Shown in pieces: positions 47,941 through 60,018 of a stretch of 64,000 nt of DNA. Under the pieces are notes generated by a model. That model worked only from the letters and a program-made list of their open reading frames with translations. It ran no database searches and was not told where the DNA came from. How positions within the stretch are numbered: the stretch's first letter is position 1; the number at the start of each line of letters is the position of its first letter. A program made the translations under genes and the position numbers. The stretch comes from Sphingomonas hankyongi (GTDB lineage: Bacteria > Pseudomonadota > Alphaproteobacteria > Sphingomonadales > Sphingomonadaceae), in the NCBI RefSeq assembly GCF_023516575.1, contig NZ_JAMGBE010000002.1, positions 62,001-126,000 on the forward strand, read 5' to 3'.

Positions 47941-48921
47941 TCAGCCGGCGATCTCCAGGACGATCTTTCCCACATGCTCGCCTGCTTCCATCCGGGCGTG
48001 TGCCGCGGCCGCTTCGGTAAGTGGAAAGCTGCTGTCCATCACCGGTTTCAACCGTCCCCCCGCTACATAGGGCCACACCGTCTTCGAGATCTCGTCCGCG
48101 ACCATCGTCTTGAACTCGACCGGACGTGGCCGAAGTGTCGACCCGGTCAGTGTCAGCCGACGCCTCATGACATCCGCGATGTGGATTTCGGCGCTGGCTC
48201 CGCGCTGGAACGCAATCGAGACATGCCTGCCGTCCTCCGCCATGGCGCTCAAATTGCGGGGGAGGTAGTCGCCGCCGACCATGTCGAGCACGACATTGAC
48301 GCCGCTACCCTGAGTGAGCGCCTTCGCTTCCTTTACGAAATCCTGCGTCCGGTAATTGATCGCCGCGGCTGCGCCGAGCTCTAGCGCCTTCGCGCATTTC
48401 TCGTCGGTGCCGCAGGTGACGATGACATGCAGGCCGAATAGCTTCCCCAGCGCGATCGCCATCGTCCCGATCCCGCTGGTTCCGCCATGCACGAGGACCC
48501 AGTCCCCGTCGGCTGCGAATCCGCGCTCGAAGAGGTTGACCCAGACGGTGAAAAGGGTCTCCGGCATGGCTCCCGCTTCGGAGAGCGAAATTGCCTCGGG
48601 TACCGGAAGGCACGTGCCGATCGGGGCCGCGCAATATTCGGCATATCCGCCGCCTGCGACCAATGCGCAGACTTTTTGCCCAAGCAGCTCCTCGGCGCCT
48701 TCCGAAGTCTCGACAACCTCGCCGGCGATTTCGAGGCCCAGGATATCCGGGGCCCCAGGGGGAGGCGGATAGAGCCCACGCCGCTGCAATATGTCCGGGC
48801 GGTTCACTCCGGCGGCCGCGACTTTTACCAGCACTTCGCCTGGCCCAGCGCGCGGCACCTGGCGTTCGACCACCGCAAGCTCCTCCGCGCCATCCGGCTG
48901 CGGAGCGACGATTGCCTTCAT
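47941..48921 (-). CDS. NAD(P)H:quinone oxidoreductase (zinc-free MDR family)
   Basis: A 326-residue medium-chain dehydrogenase/reductase of the QOR/PIG3 type. It has the GVNRPDILQRRGLYPPPPG region, the NADPH-binding VLVHGGTSGIGTMAIALGKLFG and the family segment NVVLDMVGGDYLPRNL; the zinc ligands of alcohol dehydrogenases are absent. The ATG at 48921 gives the usual MKAIV start. Substrates are likely quinones or enones. It is divergent from the DUF1192 gene. Confidence 0.92.
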   Translation of the reverse strand: MKAIVAPQPDGAEELAVVERQVPRAGPGEVLVKVAAAGVNRPDILQRRGLYPPPPGAPDILGLEIAGEVVETSEGAEELLGQKVCALVAGGGYAEYCAAPIGTCLPVPEAISLSEAGAMPETLFTVWVNLFERGFAADGDWVLVHGGTSGIGTMAIALGKLFGLHVIVTCGTDEKCAKALELGAAAAINYRTQDFVKEAKALTQGSGVNVVLDMVGGDYLPRNLSAMAEDGRHVSIAFQRGASAEIHIADVMRRRLTLTGSTLRPRPVEFKTMVADEISKTVWPYVAGGRLKPVMDSSFPLTEAAAAHARMEAGEHVGKIVLEIAG

Positions 48922-48989
48922 CGAAGATGGGATGTTGGCCACGGCGCGGCTTATTGACACGCGCGGGTTACGGGTCAACGATTTCGCCC

Positions 48990-49190
48990 ATGGACCTCGA
49001 CGACCTGTTCCCGAGCAAGCCCGGCGATCCGATGGTAGAGCTTGCGAAACAGGACCTAGATCCGATGTCGATCGAGGAGCTGCACGCTCGCATCGAGGCG
49101 CTGAAGGCAGAGATTGCGCGCGTGGAGCAACATATGCAACGCGCTCAGGTCCACCGATCTGCCGCCGAAGACCTGTTCAAGAAGTCATGA
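48990..49190 (+). CDS. DUF1192 family protein
   Basis: A 66-residue protein of the alphaproteobacterial DUF1192 family: MDLDDLFPSKPGDPMVEL, then MSIEELHARIEALKAEIAR and a basic helical tail. The second half is a predicted coiled coil. Function unknown. A small GGCGGC-CGTTCA-GCCGCC hairpin follows at 49195-49212. The frame is open far upstream but that part overlaps the divergent oxidoreductase and is not coding. Confidence 0.85.
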   Translation: MDLDDLFPSKPGDPMVELAKQDLDPMSIEELHARIEALKAEIARVEQHMQRAQVHRSAAEDLFKKS

Positions 49191-49336
49191 TCGGGGCGGC
49201 CGTTCAGCCGCCGAACATGTCTCGTCGCGATAATCTGGGGAAAAGAACGGACACGGCTCTTGATTGCCGCGTTGCTGCGTATGACATTCCCTTCAAAGCC
49301 CGCGGGCTTCTCCGCGGGCACGGAGTAACAAGCTAA

Positions 49337-51694
<2,358 letters not shown>

Positions 51695-51702
51695 TCGCTA
51701 CC

Positions 51703-52533
51703 TTACTCGCGCCGAGGCACGAAAATCCTCAATTCATCCTTGCCAGGTTCGATCACGCCGTAGTGGGACGAAGGCACCTCGTTCCACGCTCCCGCTAGGT
51801 CGCCCAGAGGCTCGGAAACGACCAGGCGCGTCTCCTCGGATAGCTTCGCGAACAACGGGATCTCGGGATGCTGTTCGCGCAAGGTGTCGACATCGGTCGA
51901 GTAATAAAGCGATGGCGGCACCCCCGCGCTGGAATAACGAAAAGCCCAGACCAACTCGCCGTCGCTCACGGCGACGCTCATTCGCATCGGATCCTCGATG
52001 CCATGCTTGCGGCACACTTGCTCAATGAAGCCCACCGCTCTCTCGACACCCGCCGGCGGGTCATCAGTCAGCCCCATCGTCAAGGCGAGGAAGAAGAAGG
52101 TCTCAGTGTCGCTCGAACCCTCGACAAACGGATAAAGGTCCGGATCGACCGCGAAAATCAGATCGCGTTTAACCTGCTGGAATCCGGCGATCTGTCCATT
52201 GTGCATCCAGAGCCACTTGCCGTGCCGGAAAGGGTGGCAGTTCGTCTGCTGGACGGGCGTCCCGGTCGACGCGCGGATATGGGCGAAGATCAGGTGAGAT
52301 CGGAGTTGCGTGGATAGCTCGCGCAGGTTGCGATCGTTCCAGATGGGGTCGACGCCTTTGTAGAATGCTGGAAGTTCGTCGTCGCCGTACCAGCCGATCC
52401 CAAAGCCATCGCCATTGGTCGTGTGGGGGCCAAGCCGCGCGTGCAGGCTTTGGTCGATCAGTGAATGCTTCGGCTTGTACAACAGGTCCGCGACGAGGAT
52501 CGGCGTACCCGAGTAAGCAAGCCAGCGGCACAC
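51703..52533 (-). CDS. Class II glutamine amidotransferase (YafJ/EgtC-like)
   Basis: A 276-residue protein with the Ntn-type catalytic Cys2 (MCRWLAYSG), GFGIGWYG, FAHIRAST, the Asn and Gly of WMHNGQI, and the Asp of SSDTETFF, all typical of free-standing class II amidotransferases. Related proteins include YafJ and the ergothioneine enzyme EgtC, but egtB and egtD are not adjacent, so the substrate is uncertain. It is convergent with clpA and follows the PLP-enzyme gene by 32 bases. Confidence 0.9.
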   Translation of the reverse strand: MCRWLAYSGTPILVADLLYKPKHSLIDQSLHARLGPHTTNGDGFGIGWYGDDELPAFYKGVDPIWNDRNLRELSTQLRSHLIFAHIRASTGTPVQQTNCHPFRHGKWLWMHNGQIAGFQQVKRDLIFAVDPDLYPFVEGSSDTETFFFLALTMGLTDDPPAGVERAVGFIEQVCRKHGIEDPMRMSVAVSDGELVWAFRYSSAGVPPSLYYSTDVDTLREQHPEIPLFAKLSEETRLVVSEPLGDLAGAWNEVPSSHYGVIEPGKDELRIFVPRRE

Positions 52534-52565
52534 GATCGCCTCTCCTCAGCTAATGAACTGGCGCG

Positions 52566-53684
52566 CTAGCGGACACCGTCGGCCAGCTCCTTCAGGCGCT
52601 CATATTCAGGGCGCCAGTCGATGCGCTTGGCGGCAAGCCATTCGTCGGAAAAATAGGTGTCCAGATAGCGGTCGCCGCTATCGCAAATGAGCGTCAGGAC
52701 TGACCCCGCAATATTGCCGCGGATCATTTCCGAGACGAGCTGGGCGCAGGCCCACATATTGGTCCCGGTCGAGCCGCCACAGCGCCGACCGAGCCGCTCC
52801 GAAATCAGACGCATCGCCGCAATGCTTTGCGAATCGCTCACCGATATCGCCCGGTCGATCACGTTCGGCATGAAGGAAGGCTCGACTCGCGGCCTACCGA
52901 TCCCCTCGATGCAGGTGGTTCGGCAGCCATCGTCCAGACGGGTGACGGCGCGGTCGGCGTAATGCCGGTGAAAGATGGAATCCTCGGGATCCGCGAGGCA
53001 CAATCTCGTAGTCAGCCGCTTGTAGCGGATGAAGCGCCCGATCGTGGCGGACGTCCCTCCCGTGCCAGCGCCGCACACGATCCACTCCGGAATAGGCTGC
53101 GGCTCGGCTTCGAGCTGGCTGAAAATTGACTCGGCGATGTTGTTGTTGCCGCGCCAGTCCGTCGCGCGCTCGGCATATGTGAACTGGTCCATGTAATGAC
53201 CGTTGGTTTCCACGGCGAGGCGCGCGGATTCCGCATAGACTTCCCTCGGATCATCCACATGATGGATCTCGCCGCCTTGAAAGCGGATCAGGGCGATCTT
53301 CGCGGCGGCACAGGAGCGAGGCACGACTGCGATGAAACGCAGCCCCAGCATCCTGGCGAAATATGCTTCCGACACGGCCGTCGAACCGCTGGAGGCCTCG
53401 ATCACCGTCGTCCCGGGCCCAATCCAGTCGTTGCTTAACGCGTAGAGAAACAGGGAGCGCGCAAGTCGGTGCTTGAGGCTACCCGTGGGGTGGCTGGATT
53501 CGTCCTTGAAGTAGATCCGGATGTTCGGACCGGACAGGAACCGGTGAAGAATCAGGTGGGTGTCGGCCGATCGATGGTAGTCTGCCTGGATGAGCTGAAT
53601 CGCGTCGCGGTTCCAGGCGCGGCGCGCGGACGAATCCCCGCTGTTGAATTGGGCGACGGACGCTGCCGGACGGGCCACTGGCAC
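52566..53684 (-). CDS. PLP-dependent cysteine synthase-family protein
   Basis: A 372-residue fold-type II PLP enzyme. The Schiff-base lysine is Lys71 in [11 protein letters not shown], followed by [15 protein letters not shown] and the phosphate-binding [12 protein letters not shown]. Compared with CysK it has an N-terminal extension and a changed substrate loop (SSGST instead of TSGNT), so the substrate may differ from O-acetylserine. The start is GTG at 53684, only 9 bases after the DUF2147 stop. Confidence 0.88.
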   Translation of the reverse strand: MPVARPAASVAQFNSGDSSARRAWNRDAIQLIQADYHRSADTHLILHRFLSGPNIRIYFKDESSHPTGSLKHRLARSLFLYALSNDWIGPGTTVIEASSGSTAVSEAYFARMLGLRFIAVVPRSCAAAKIALIRFQGGEIHHVDDPREVYAESARLAVETNGHYMDQFTYAERATDWRGNNNIAESIFSQLEAEPQPIPEWIVCGAGTGGTSATIGRFIRYKRLTTRLCLADPEDSIFHRHYADRAVTRLDDGCRTTCIEGIGRPRVEPSFMPNVIDRAISVSDSQSIAAMRLISERLGRRCGGSTGTNMWACAQLVSEMIRGNIAGSVLTLICDSGDRYLDTYFSDEWLAAKRIDWRPEYERLKELADGVR

Positions 53685-53693
53685 GCTCGAGGC

Positions 53694-54113
53694 TTACCTG
53701 ACCCGAGTCCAGGTCTGCGACTTGCAGCCGATATTGCCGATCAGGCAGCCGCGCGCGACCACGGTATTCTGGTCCTTCACGGTTCCGGTCCCCGTGAAGA
53801 CCTTGTTAAGGTCGGGCACAAACACCTTCCCCTTCCAGACTTTGGGGCTGACCTCGCGGAATTCACGGAAAAGCTCCGTTCCGACGAGGTTGGGTGTTCC
53901 TCCGCGCGCCGAGTCAGCTTTGGCCTTGTCGTTGGCCCAAACGACCGTTCCGCACCGGCTCTTGCCGCACGGGTGAATGCGCACATGAACGCTGTTCGAA
54001 GGATTGCGCAGAACGATGTCATTTGCCGGCGTCTGCGCGGGGTCTGGAGAAGGCATCGATAAAAGCGTCATTCCGACGGCGGCCAGAAAGATCTTGATCT
54101 GGTGTCGCATCAT
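53694..54113 (-). CDS. DUF2147 family exported protein
   Basis: A 139-residue protein with a Sec signal (MMRHQIKIFLAAVGMTLLSM, cleavage near residue 26) and a lipocalin-like DUF2147 domain: VWRN-like DIVLRNPSNSVHVRIHPCGKSRCGTVVWA, here about residues 32-60, and the end GCLIGNIGCKSQTWTRVR. Four cysteines suggest two disulfides. The first of two adjacent ATGs has GGGGGA upstream. Function unknown; it heads a likely DUF2147-PLP enzyme-amidotransferase transcript. Confidence 0.85.
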   Translation of the reverse strand: MMRHQIKIFLAAVGMTLLSMPSPDPAQTPANDIVLRNPSNSVHVRIHPCGKSRCGTVVWANDKAKADSARGGTPNLVGTELFREFREVSPKVWKGKVFVPDLNKVFTGTGTVKDQNTVVARGCLIGNIGCKSQTWTRVR

Positions 54114-54236
54114 TCCCCCAGCTGCTTGACGGAATGGACTTAGCTCGTCGCGGTCATTGCGACATCGGGACAAACTCGGAGTGTCCACCCTCGCATCCCA
54201 AATGACTATGTGCGCAAAATCGAAAGGGGACGCGAA

Positions 54237-54683
54237 ATGCTCGTCGAGCTTCTTCTTGCGACAATCATGGTCGTAGTCATCGTACTGACCCACTTGGTGG
54301 GCCTGGGCCTTCTCGTTCGCCTGCTGCAATCGCACACGCGATTGTTCCGCAAGCTGCGCATCATGCCTCTGACGCTGCTGATCGCAGCGACCATCGGAAT
54401 CATAACGATCCATTCGATCGAGATCTGGATCTACGCCGGCCTCTACCTTGCGCTTCACGCTTTCGGGAGTTTCGAGGAGGCCCTCTATTTCTCGACGGTG
54501 ACCTTCGCCTCGATCGGCTACGGAGATTTGCTGATGCCCAAGCCGTGGCGGATCCTAGCGGCGATCGAAGGAGCCGCGGGCGTCATCATGCTGGGGTGGT
54601 CAACAGCATTCCTCGTCTCGCTTCTCGCCCAGCTGAAAATGTTCAGGCACGACTGGCTGAGCTGGGAGCATGCCCCCGCCTGA
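54237..54683 (+). CDS. Small potassium channel (ion_trans_2 type)
   Basis: A 148-residue inner-membrane protein. Two or three hydrophobic helices (about 3-28, 46-72 and 105-130) flank a pore loop with the K+ selectivity filter TVTFASIGYGD at residues 87-97. There is no cytoplasmic RCK or cyclic-nucleotide domain. The ATG at 54237 is preferred because AAAGGGGA lies 6 bases upstream; a GTG at 54210 is in frame. A tetrameric K+-selective pore is inferred from the filter. Confidence 0.85.
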   Translation: MLVELLLATIMVVVIVLTHLVGLGLLVRLLQSHTRLFRKLRIMPLTLLIAATIGIITIHSIEIWIYAGLYLALHAFGSFEEALYFSTVTFASIGYGDLLMPKPWRILAAIEGAAGVIMLGWSTAFLVSLLAQLKMFRHDWLSWEHAPA

Positions 54684-54704
54684 GCCGGTCGGCGGCTCAC
54701 ATCC

Positions 54705-55934
54705 TCATTGCGCTGGAATGGGTGGCAGCTTCTGCTCTGCACGGAACTCCGCTGCTTCCTCGGAGCCGTCGGTCGTGTCGCCCTCGCTATAGCTGTGCGC
54801 CCCTGCCCCCGCCAGATGGCCGCCCTGGACGATGAGATATTCGTCGCGGATCGGACGGCCTTCGAAGAAGCATTCCAGTATTTCGCGGACGCCAGCGGCA
54901 TATCTCGCCTGGGCCGACAACGACGTTCCGGAAATGTGCGGCGTCATCCCGTGGTGCGGCATCGTCCTCCACGGATGGTCCTGCGGCGCGGGCTGCGGGA
55001 ACCAGACATCGCCCGCATAGCCTGCCAGCTGCCCGCTCCTGAGCGCCGCCGCGACCGCATCGCGGTTCACGATCTTTCCGCGCGCCGTGTTCACCAGGTA
55101 AGCGCCGCGCTTCATCCTGCCGATCATCCGCTCGTCGAAGAGATTCTCGGTCTTCGGATGCAACGGCGCGTTAATTGTGACCACGTCGCAGAGCGGGAGC
55201 ATGTCCTCGACCCGCTCATGGAACGTGACGCCAAGCTCCTGTTCGACTTCGGGCGGCAGCCTGTGCGGATCGTAATAATGGAGGTGGACGTCGAAGGGTT
55301 TTAGCCGCCGCAGCACCGCGGACCCGATGCGGCCCGCGGCAACGGTCCCGATATGCATGCCTTCGACGTCATACGACCGCGCCGCGCAGTCCGCGATGTT
55401 CCAGCCGCCGGTGCGCACGACGTCCCAGGACGGCAGGTAATTCCGGACCAGCGCGAGGATCATCATGACGACGTGCTCGGAAACGCTGATCGAGTTGCAA
55501 TAAGTGACCTCGGCGACCGTGACCCCGCGCTCGCTCGCCGACTGAAGGTCGGTATGGTCCGAACCGATGCCGGCGGTGACCACCAGCTTGATGTTCCGCG
55601 CCTTCGCGAAGCGCTCGGTGGTCATGTAGGCTGGCCAGAACGGCTGGGAGATGACGACGTCGGCGTCGACCAGCTCGCGTTCGAAGACGGAGTCAGGTCC
55701 ATCCTTGTCCGAAGTGACGATGAACTCGTGCCCCGCATCCTCGAGGAACTTGCGTAGACCCAGCTCCCCGGAAACGCTGCCGAGCAGCGCGCCGGGCGTG
55801 AAGTCGATCGCGCTCGGGGTCGGGAGGGTCTGTCCGTCGGGATACCGTTCAACCTGGGGAAGGTCGTCGCGCGGGTAGCTGGTGGGATATCCGCCGGCTG
55901 GATCGTCGTACAGGACGCAAAGGATTTTCGCCAT
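54705..55934 (-). CDS. fdh: NAD-dependent formate dehydrogenase
   Basis: A 409-residue D-2-hydroxyacid dehydrogenase-superfamily enzyme oxidising formate to CO2 with NAD+. It matches the Pseudomonas-type metal-free FDH almost throughout: AKILCVLYDDP start, SVFERELVDADVVISQPFWPAY, the NAD turn GTVAAGRIG, Arg in NTARGK, and the catalytic Gln-His region WFPQPAPQDHPW and PHISGTSLSAQAR. The tail (GGSEEAAEF then a short extension) is also typical. No methanol or formamide pathway genes are near. The ATG at 55934 has AAAGG 8 bases upstream. Confidence 0.95.
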   Translation of the reverse strand: MAKILCVLYDDPAGGYPTSYPRDDLPQVERYPDGQTLPTPSAIDFTPGALLGSVSGELGLRKFLEDAGHEFIVTSDKDGPDSVFERELVDADVVISQPFWPAYMTTERFAKARNIKLVVTAGIGSDHTDLQSASERGVTVAEVTYCNSISVSEHVVMMILALVRNYLPSWDVVRTGGWNIADCAARSYDVEGMHIGTVAAGRIGSAVLRRLKPFDVHLHYYDPHRLPPEVEQELGVTFHERVEDMLPLCDVVTINAPLHPKTENLFDERMIGRMKRGAYLVNTARGKIVNRDAVAAALRSGQLAGYAGDVWFPQPAPQDHPWRTMPHHGMTPHISGTSLSAQARYAAGVREILECFFEGRPIRDEYLIVQGGHLAGAGAHSYSEGDTTDGSEEAAEFRAEQKLPPIPAQ

Positions 55935-56110
55935 TTGATGTGCCTTTCTCGCAGGGCGGGGGATGGCGCGATACGCTGAACCCGCCGGCACGAAGGCGCG
56001 GCGCCGCTCCATTAGCAGTTCGCAAGCCCTTCGGCACCGCCTTTCCAAGGCTTGCCTCTCGCGCACGACGGCCTATCGGAGCGCCATACATTTCTCTGGG
56101 GAGAAACTCC

Positions 56111-57841
<1,731 letters not shown>

Positions 57842-57943
57842 GCGGGGCGTCATCAGGGTGAAATCACTCGCGGGCATGCTGGACATGCTGGAGCGGGCGC
57901 TCGAACAAGCGTAGGCACGGCTGTTCTTGGCAGGAGCGCGCAC

Positions 57944-58582
57944 ATGGCCGAACTGACCTTCTATACGAACCCTCAATCCCGCGGGCGCATCGTGCGCTGG
58001 ATGCTCGAGGAGGTGGACGAGCCTTATGTCACGGAGATCGTCACCTACGATGAGATGAAGAGCGACCGCTACCTCGCCGTGAACCCGATGGGGAAAGTGC
58101 CCGCCATCAAGCATCGCGATCACGTCGTCACCGAAAGCGCTGCGATCTGCGCGTATCTCGCGGATGTGTTCCCCGACGCCCAGCTCGGCCCGCGCGACGA
58201 CGAGAAAGCAGATTATTATCGCTGGCTTTTTTACGCCGCGGGTCCGGTCGAGCAGGCGGTGACGAACCACTATGCCAAGTTCGATCCGGCCCCGGAACAG
58301 GGACGGATGTTCGGCTACGGAAGCTATGACAAGGTCGTGGATGTGCTGGACGAGCTCTTCTCGTCGCGGGATTATGTCTGCGGCAACCGCTTCACTGCGG
58401 CGGATGTCTACGTCGGCTCGGCGATCCTTTGGGGTACGCAGTTCGGCACGCTTCCCCAACGCGACAGCTTCGCAAGCTACACGGATCGGTTACGCTCCCG
58501 CGACGCCTACAAGTGCGCGACGGAACTCGATGACGAGGCACAGGTCCAGCTGCAGCCGCCGGTGCCGCAGGGCGCCGAATAG
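57944..58582 (+). CDS. Glutathione S-transferase family protein
   Basis: A 212-residue GST. The thioredoxin-like N-terminus has FYTNPQSRGRIVRWMLEE, with Ser12 the likely active residue, then the cis-Pro NPMGKVPAI and the ESAAICAYLAD glutathione site; the C-terminal helical domain has the N-capping motif TAADVYVG. The substrate is unknown. The ATG is preceded by AGGAG 7 bases upstream. It abuts the dienelactone hydrolase gene. Confidence 0.92.
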   Translation: MAELTFYTNPQSRGRIVRWMLEEVDEPYVTEIVTYDEMKSDRYLAVNPMGKVPAIKHRDHVVTESAAICAYLADVFPDAQLGPRDDEKADYYRWLFYAAGPVEQAVTNHYAKFDPAPEQGRMFGYGSYDKVVDVLDELFSSRDYVCGNRFTAADVYVGSAILWGTQFGTLPQRDSFASYTDRLRSRDAYKCATELDDEAQVQLQPPVPQGAE

Positions 58583-58585
58583 TTG

Positions 58586-59446
58586 GTGGACCCGCGTACG
58601 CGTCAGCAGGCGATCCGCCTCTACGATCGCTTCACTCACGAGGGTACGGATCGCCGGGCATTCATGGCGGAGATGGTGAAGCTCGCGGGCAGCGTTGCCG
58701 CAGCCGAGCTGCTCATCGCGGGAATCGCCGCTTCGCCTGCTGCCGCGACCGTCGTTCCGGCCGACGACAAGCGGCTCACCACCCGGACCCAGAAGCTGGC
58801 GAATGGCTATAGCGCCTATGCCGCCGAGCCGCGGACGCGTTCACTCAAGGCGACCGTGATGGTCATCCACGAGAATCGCGGCCTCAACGACCATATTCGC
58901 GATGTGGCGCGGCGACTTGCCGTTGCCGACTTTCGTGCCGTCGCGCCCGATTTCCCGTCGTTGCAGGGCGGCACGCCAGCGAACGAGGACGCCGCCCGCG
59001 ATGCGATCGGCAAGCTCGATCTCGGCAAGAGCGTCGGCGATGCGGTGAATATCCTGCAGGAGCTCGCGAAATCGAGCCGTGGCGGCAAGGTTGGAGCCGT
59101 GGGGTTCTGCTGGGGCGGAGGATTCGTGAACCGGTTGGCCGTCTCTGCTGGGGCCGACCTCGACGCCGGCGTCGCTTATTATGGCCCGGCGCCGGACGCC
59201 CCCGAGGCAGCCAAGGTGAAGGCCCCGCTCCTGATTCACGACGCCGGGCTCGACGAGCGGGTGAACCGCACGAGCTTCCCCTGGGTCGAGGCCCTGCGGA
59301 CGGCAGGAAAACCGGTCCGCTTCTATCTGTACGAAGGGGTGAACCACGCCTTCAACAACGATGCGTCCACGGAGCGGTACAACAAGGAAGCGGCGGACCT
59401 GGCCTGGCGCCGCACGCTGGACTTCCTCGGGCGCTATCTGGGCTAG
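58586..59446 (+). CDS. Dienelactone hydrolase-family protein with putative Tat signal
   Basis: A 286-residue alpha/beta hydrolase of the DLH family. The nucleophile cysteine lies in VGFCWGGGFVNR, the acid in HDAGLDERVN and the histidine in YEGVNHAFNND. Residues 20-50 (DRRAFMAEMVKLAGSVAAAELLIAG by position) resemble a twin-arginine signal, so periplasmic export is possible. GTG at 58586 is used; a TTG directly before it is equally possible. It starts 3 bases after the GST stop, so the two genes are one transcript. Confidence 0.87.
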   Translation: MDPRTRQQAIRLYDRFTHEGTDRRAFMAEMVKLAGSVAAAELLIAGIAASPAAATVVPADDKRLTTRTQKLANGYSAYAAEPRTRSLKATVMVIHENRGLNDHIRDVARRLAVADFRAVAPDFPSLQGGTPANEDAARDAIGKLDLGKSVGDAVNILQELAKSSRGGKVGAVGFCWGGGFVNRLAVSAGADLDAGVAYYGPAPDAPEAAKVKAPLLIHDAGLDERVNRTSFPWVEALRTAGKPVRFYLYEGVNHAFNNDASTERYNKEAADLAWRRTLDFLGRYLG

Positions 59447-59973
59447 GCCTTAGCGCCGGCCTTTTTCTTCGGAGGCCGTACCGACAGCGTGCGCTCGGCG
59501 GATTCGATGATCAGCGCGCGCAGCTCATCCGACTCCACCTTTTCGGCGGCTTCCTTCAGCGAAAACCACTTGCGGCGGCGCTGGCCGAGCTCCGGCCACT
59601 TATCGAGCTCGCGCTCCACGCTCAGAGTGTGAACAAGGATACGCACCTCCAGCAAGCCGAACGGGACGCTCTGCTTGGTATGGTTGAAGGCTCCTAGGGG
59701 CTCTTCCTCGACCTTGCCCCTAACGCCGGCCTCCTCGAAAGCCTCGACCGCGGCAGCTTCGGCGAGGCTCTTGCCGGTCATCGGCCAGCCCTTTGGGATC
59801 GTCCATCGGCGCGAGCGGCGGCCGGTGACGAGCAGCACTTCGACCCGCTTCTTGGGGCCCAAACGCCAGGGCAGCGCGCCAGTCTGGATCGGACGTTCCG
59901 TAAGCTCCTCCCGAGTCCGGCCTGCACTATAATGGGCCAGGCCGTCGCTGATGAGCCGTTTGATCGTCATCAT
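59443..59973 (-). CDS. Nudix hydrolase (DIPP-like)
   Basis: A 176-residue Nudix protein. The box lies within WTIPKGWPMTGKSLAEAAAVEAFEEAG (cited by position, about 57-83); the catalytic Glu residues of EAFEEAG are present, while the Arg of the REUxEE consensus is Val. The short PKG lead and the Lys/Arg-rich surroundings resemble diphosphoinositol-polyphosphate/diadenosine polyphosphate hydrolases. A basic tail ends KKKAGAKA. It is divergent from the CYTH-CHAD gene with 45 bases between, and a TATAAC box lies 5 bases before the double ATG. Confidence 0.87.
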   Translation of the reverse strand: MMTIKRLISDGLAHYSAGRTREELTERPIQTGALPWRLGPKKRVEVLLVTGRRSRRWTIPKGWPMTGKSLAEAAAVEAFEEAGVRGKVEEEPLGAFNHTKQSVPFGLLEVRILVHTLSVERELDKWPELGQRRRKWFSLKEAAEKVESDELRALIIESAERTLSVRPPKKKAGAKA

Positions 59974-60018
59974 GCTAAGTTATACGCAGTTTTTTTCGGT
60001 AAGGTTGCAACAACCGCA

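Noticed and set aside
49259-49300. A CTTGATT motif upstream of clpA as a heat-shock (RpoH) -35 box
   Set aside because: No matching -10 element is found at the right distance.
57857-57914. An 18-codon frame (GTG start, product rich in Leu and Glu) between the M28 peptidase and the GST
   Set aside because: It is too short, has no ribosome site, and cannot be told apart from chance.
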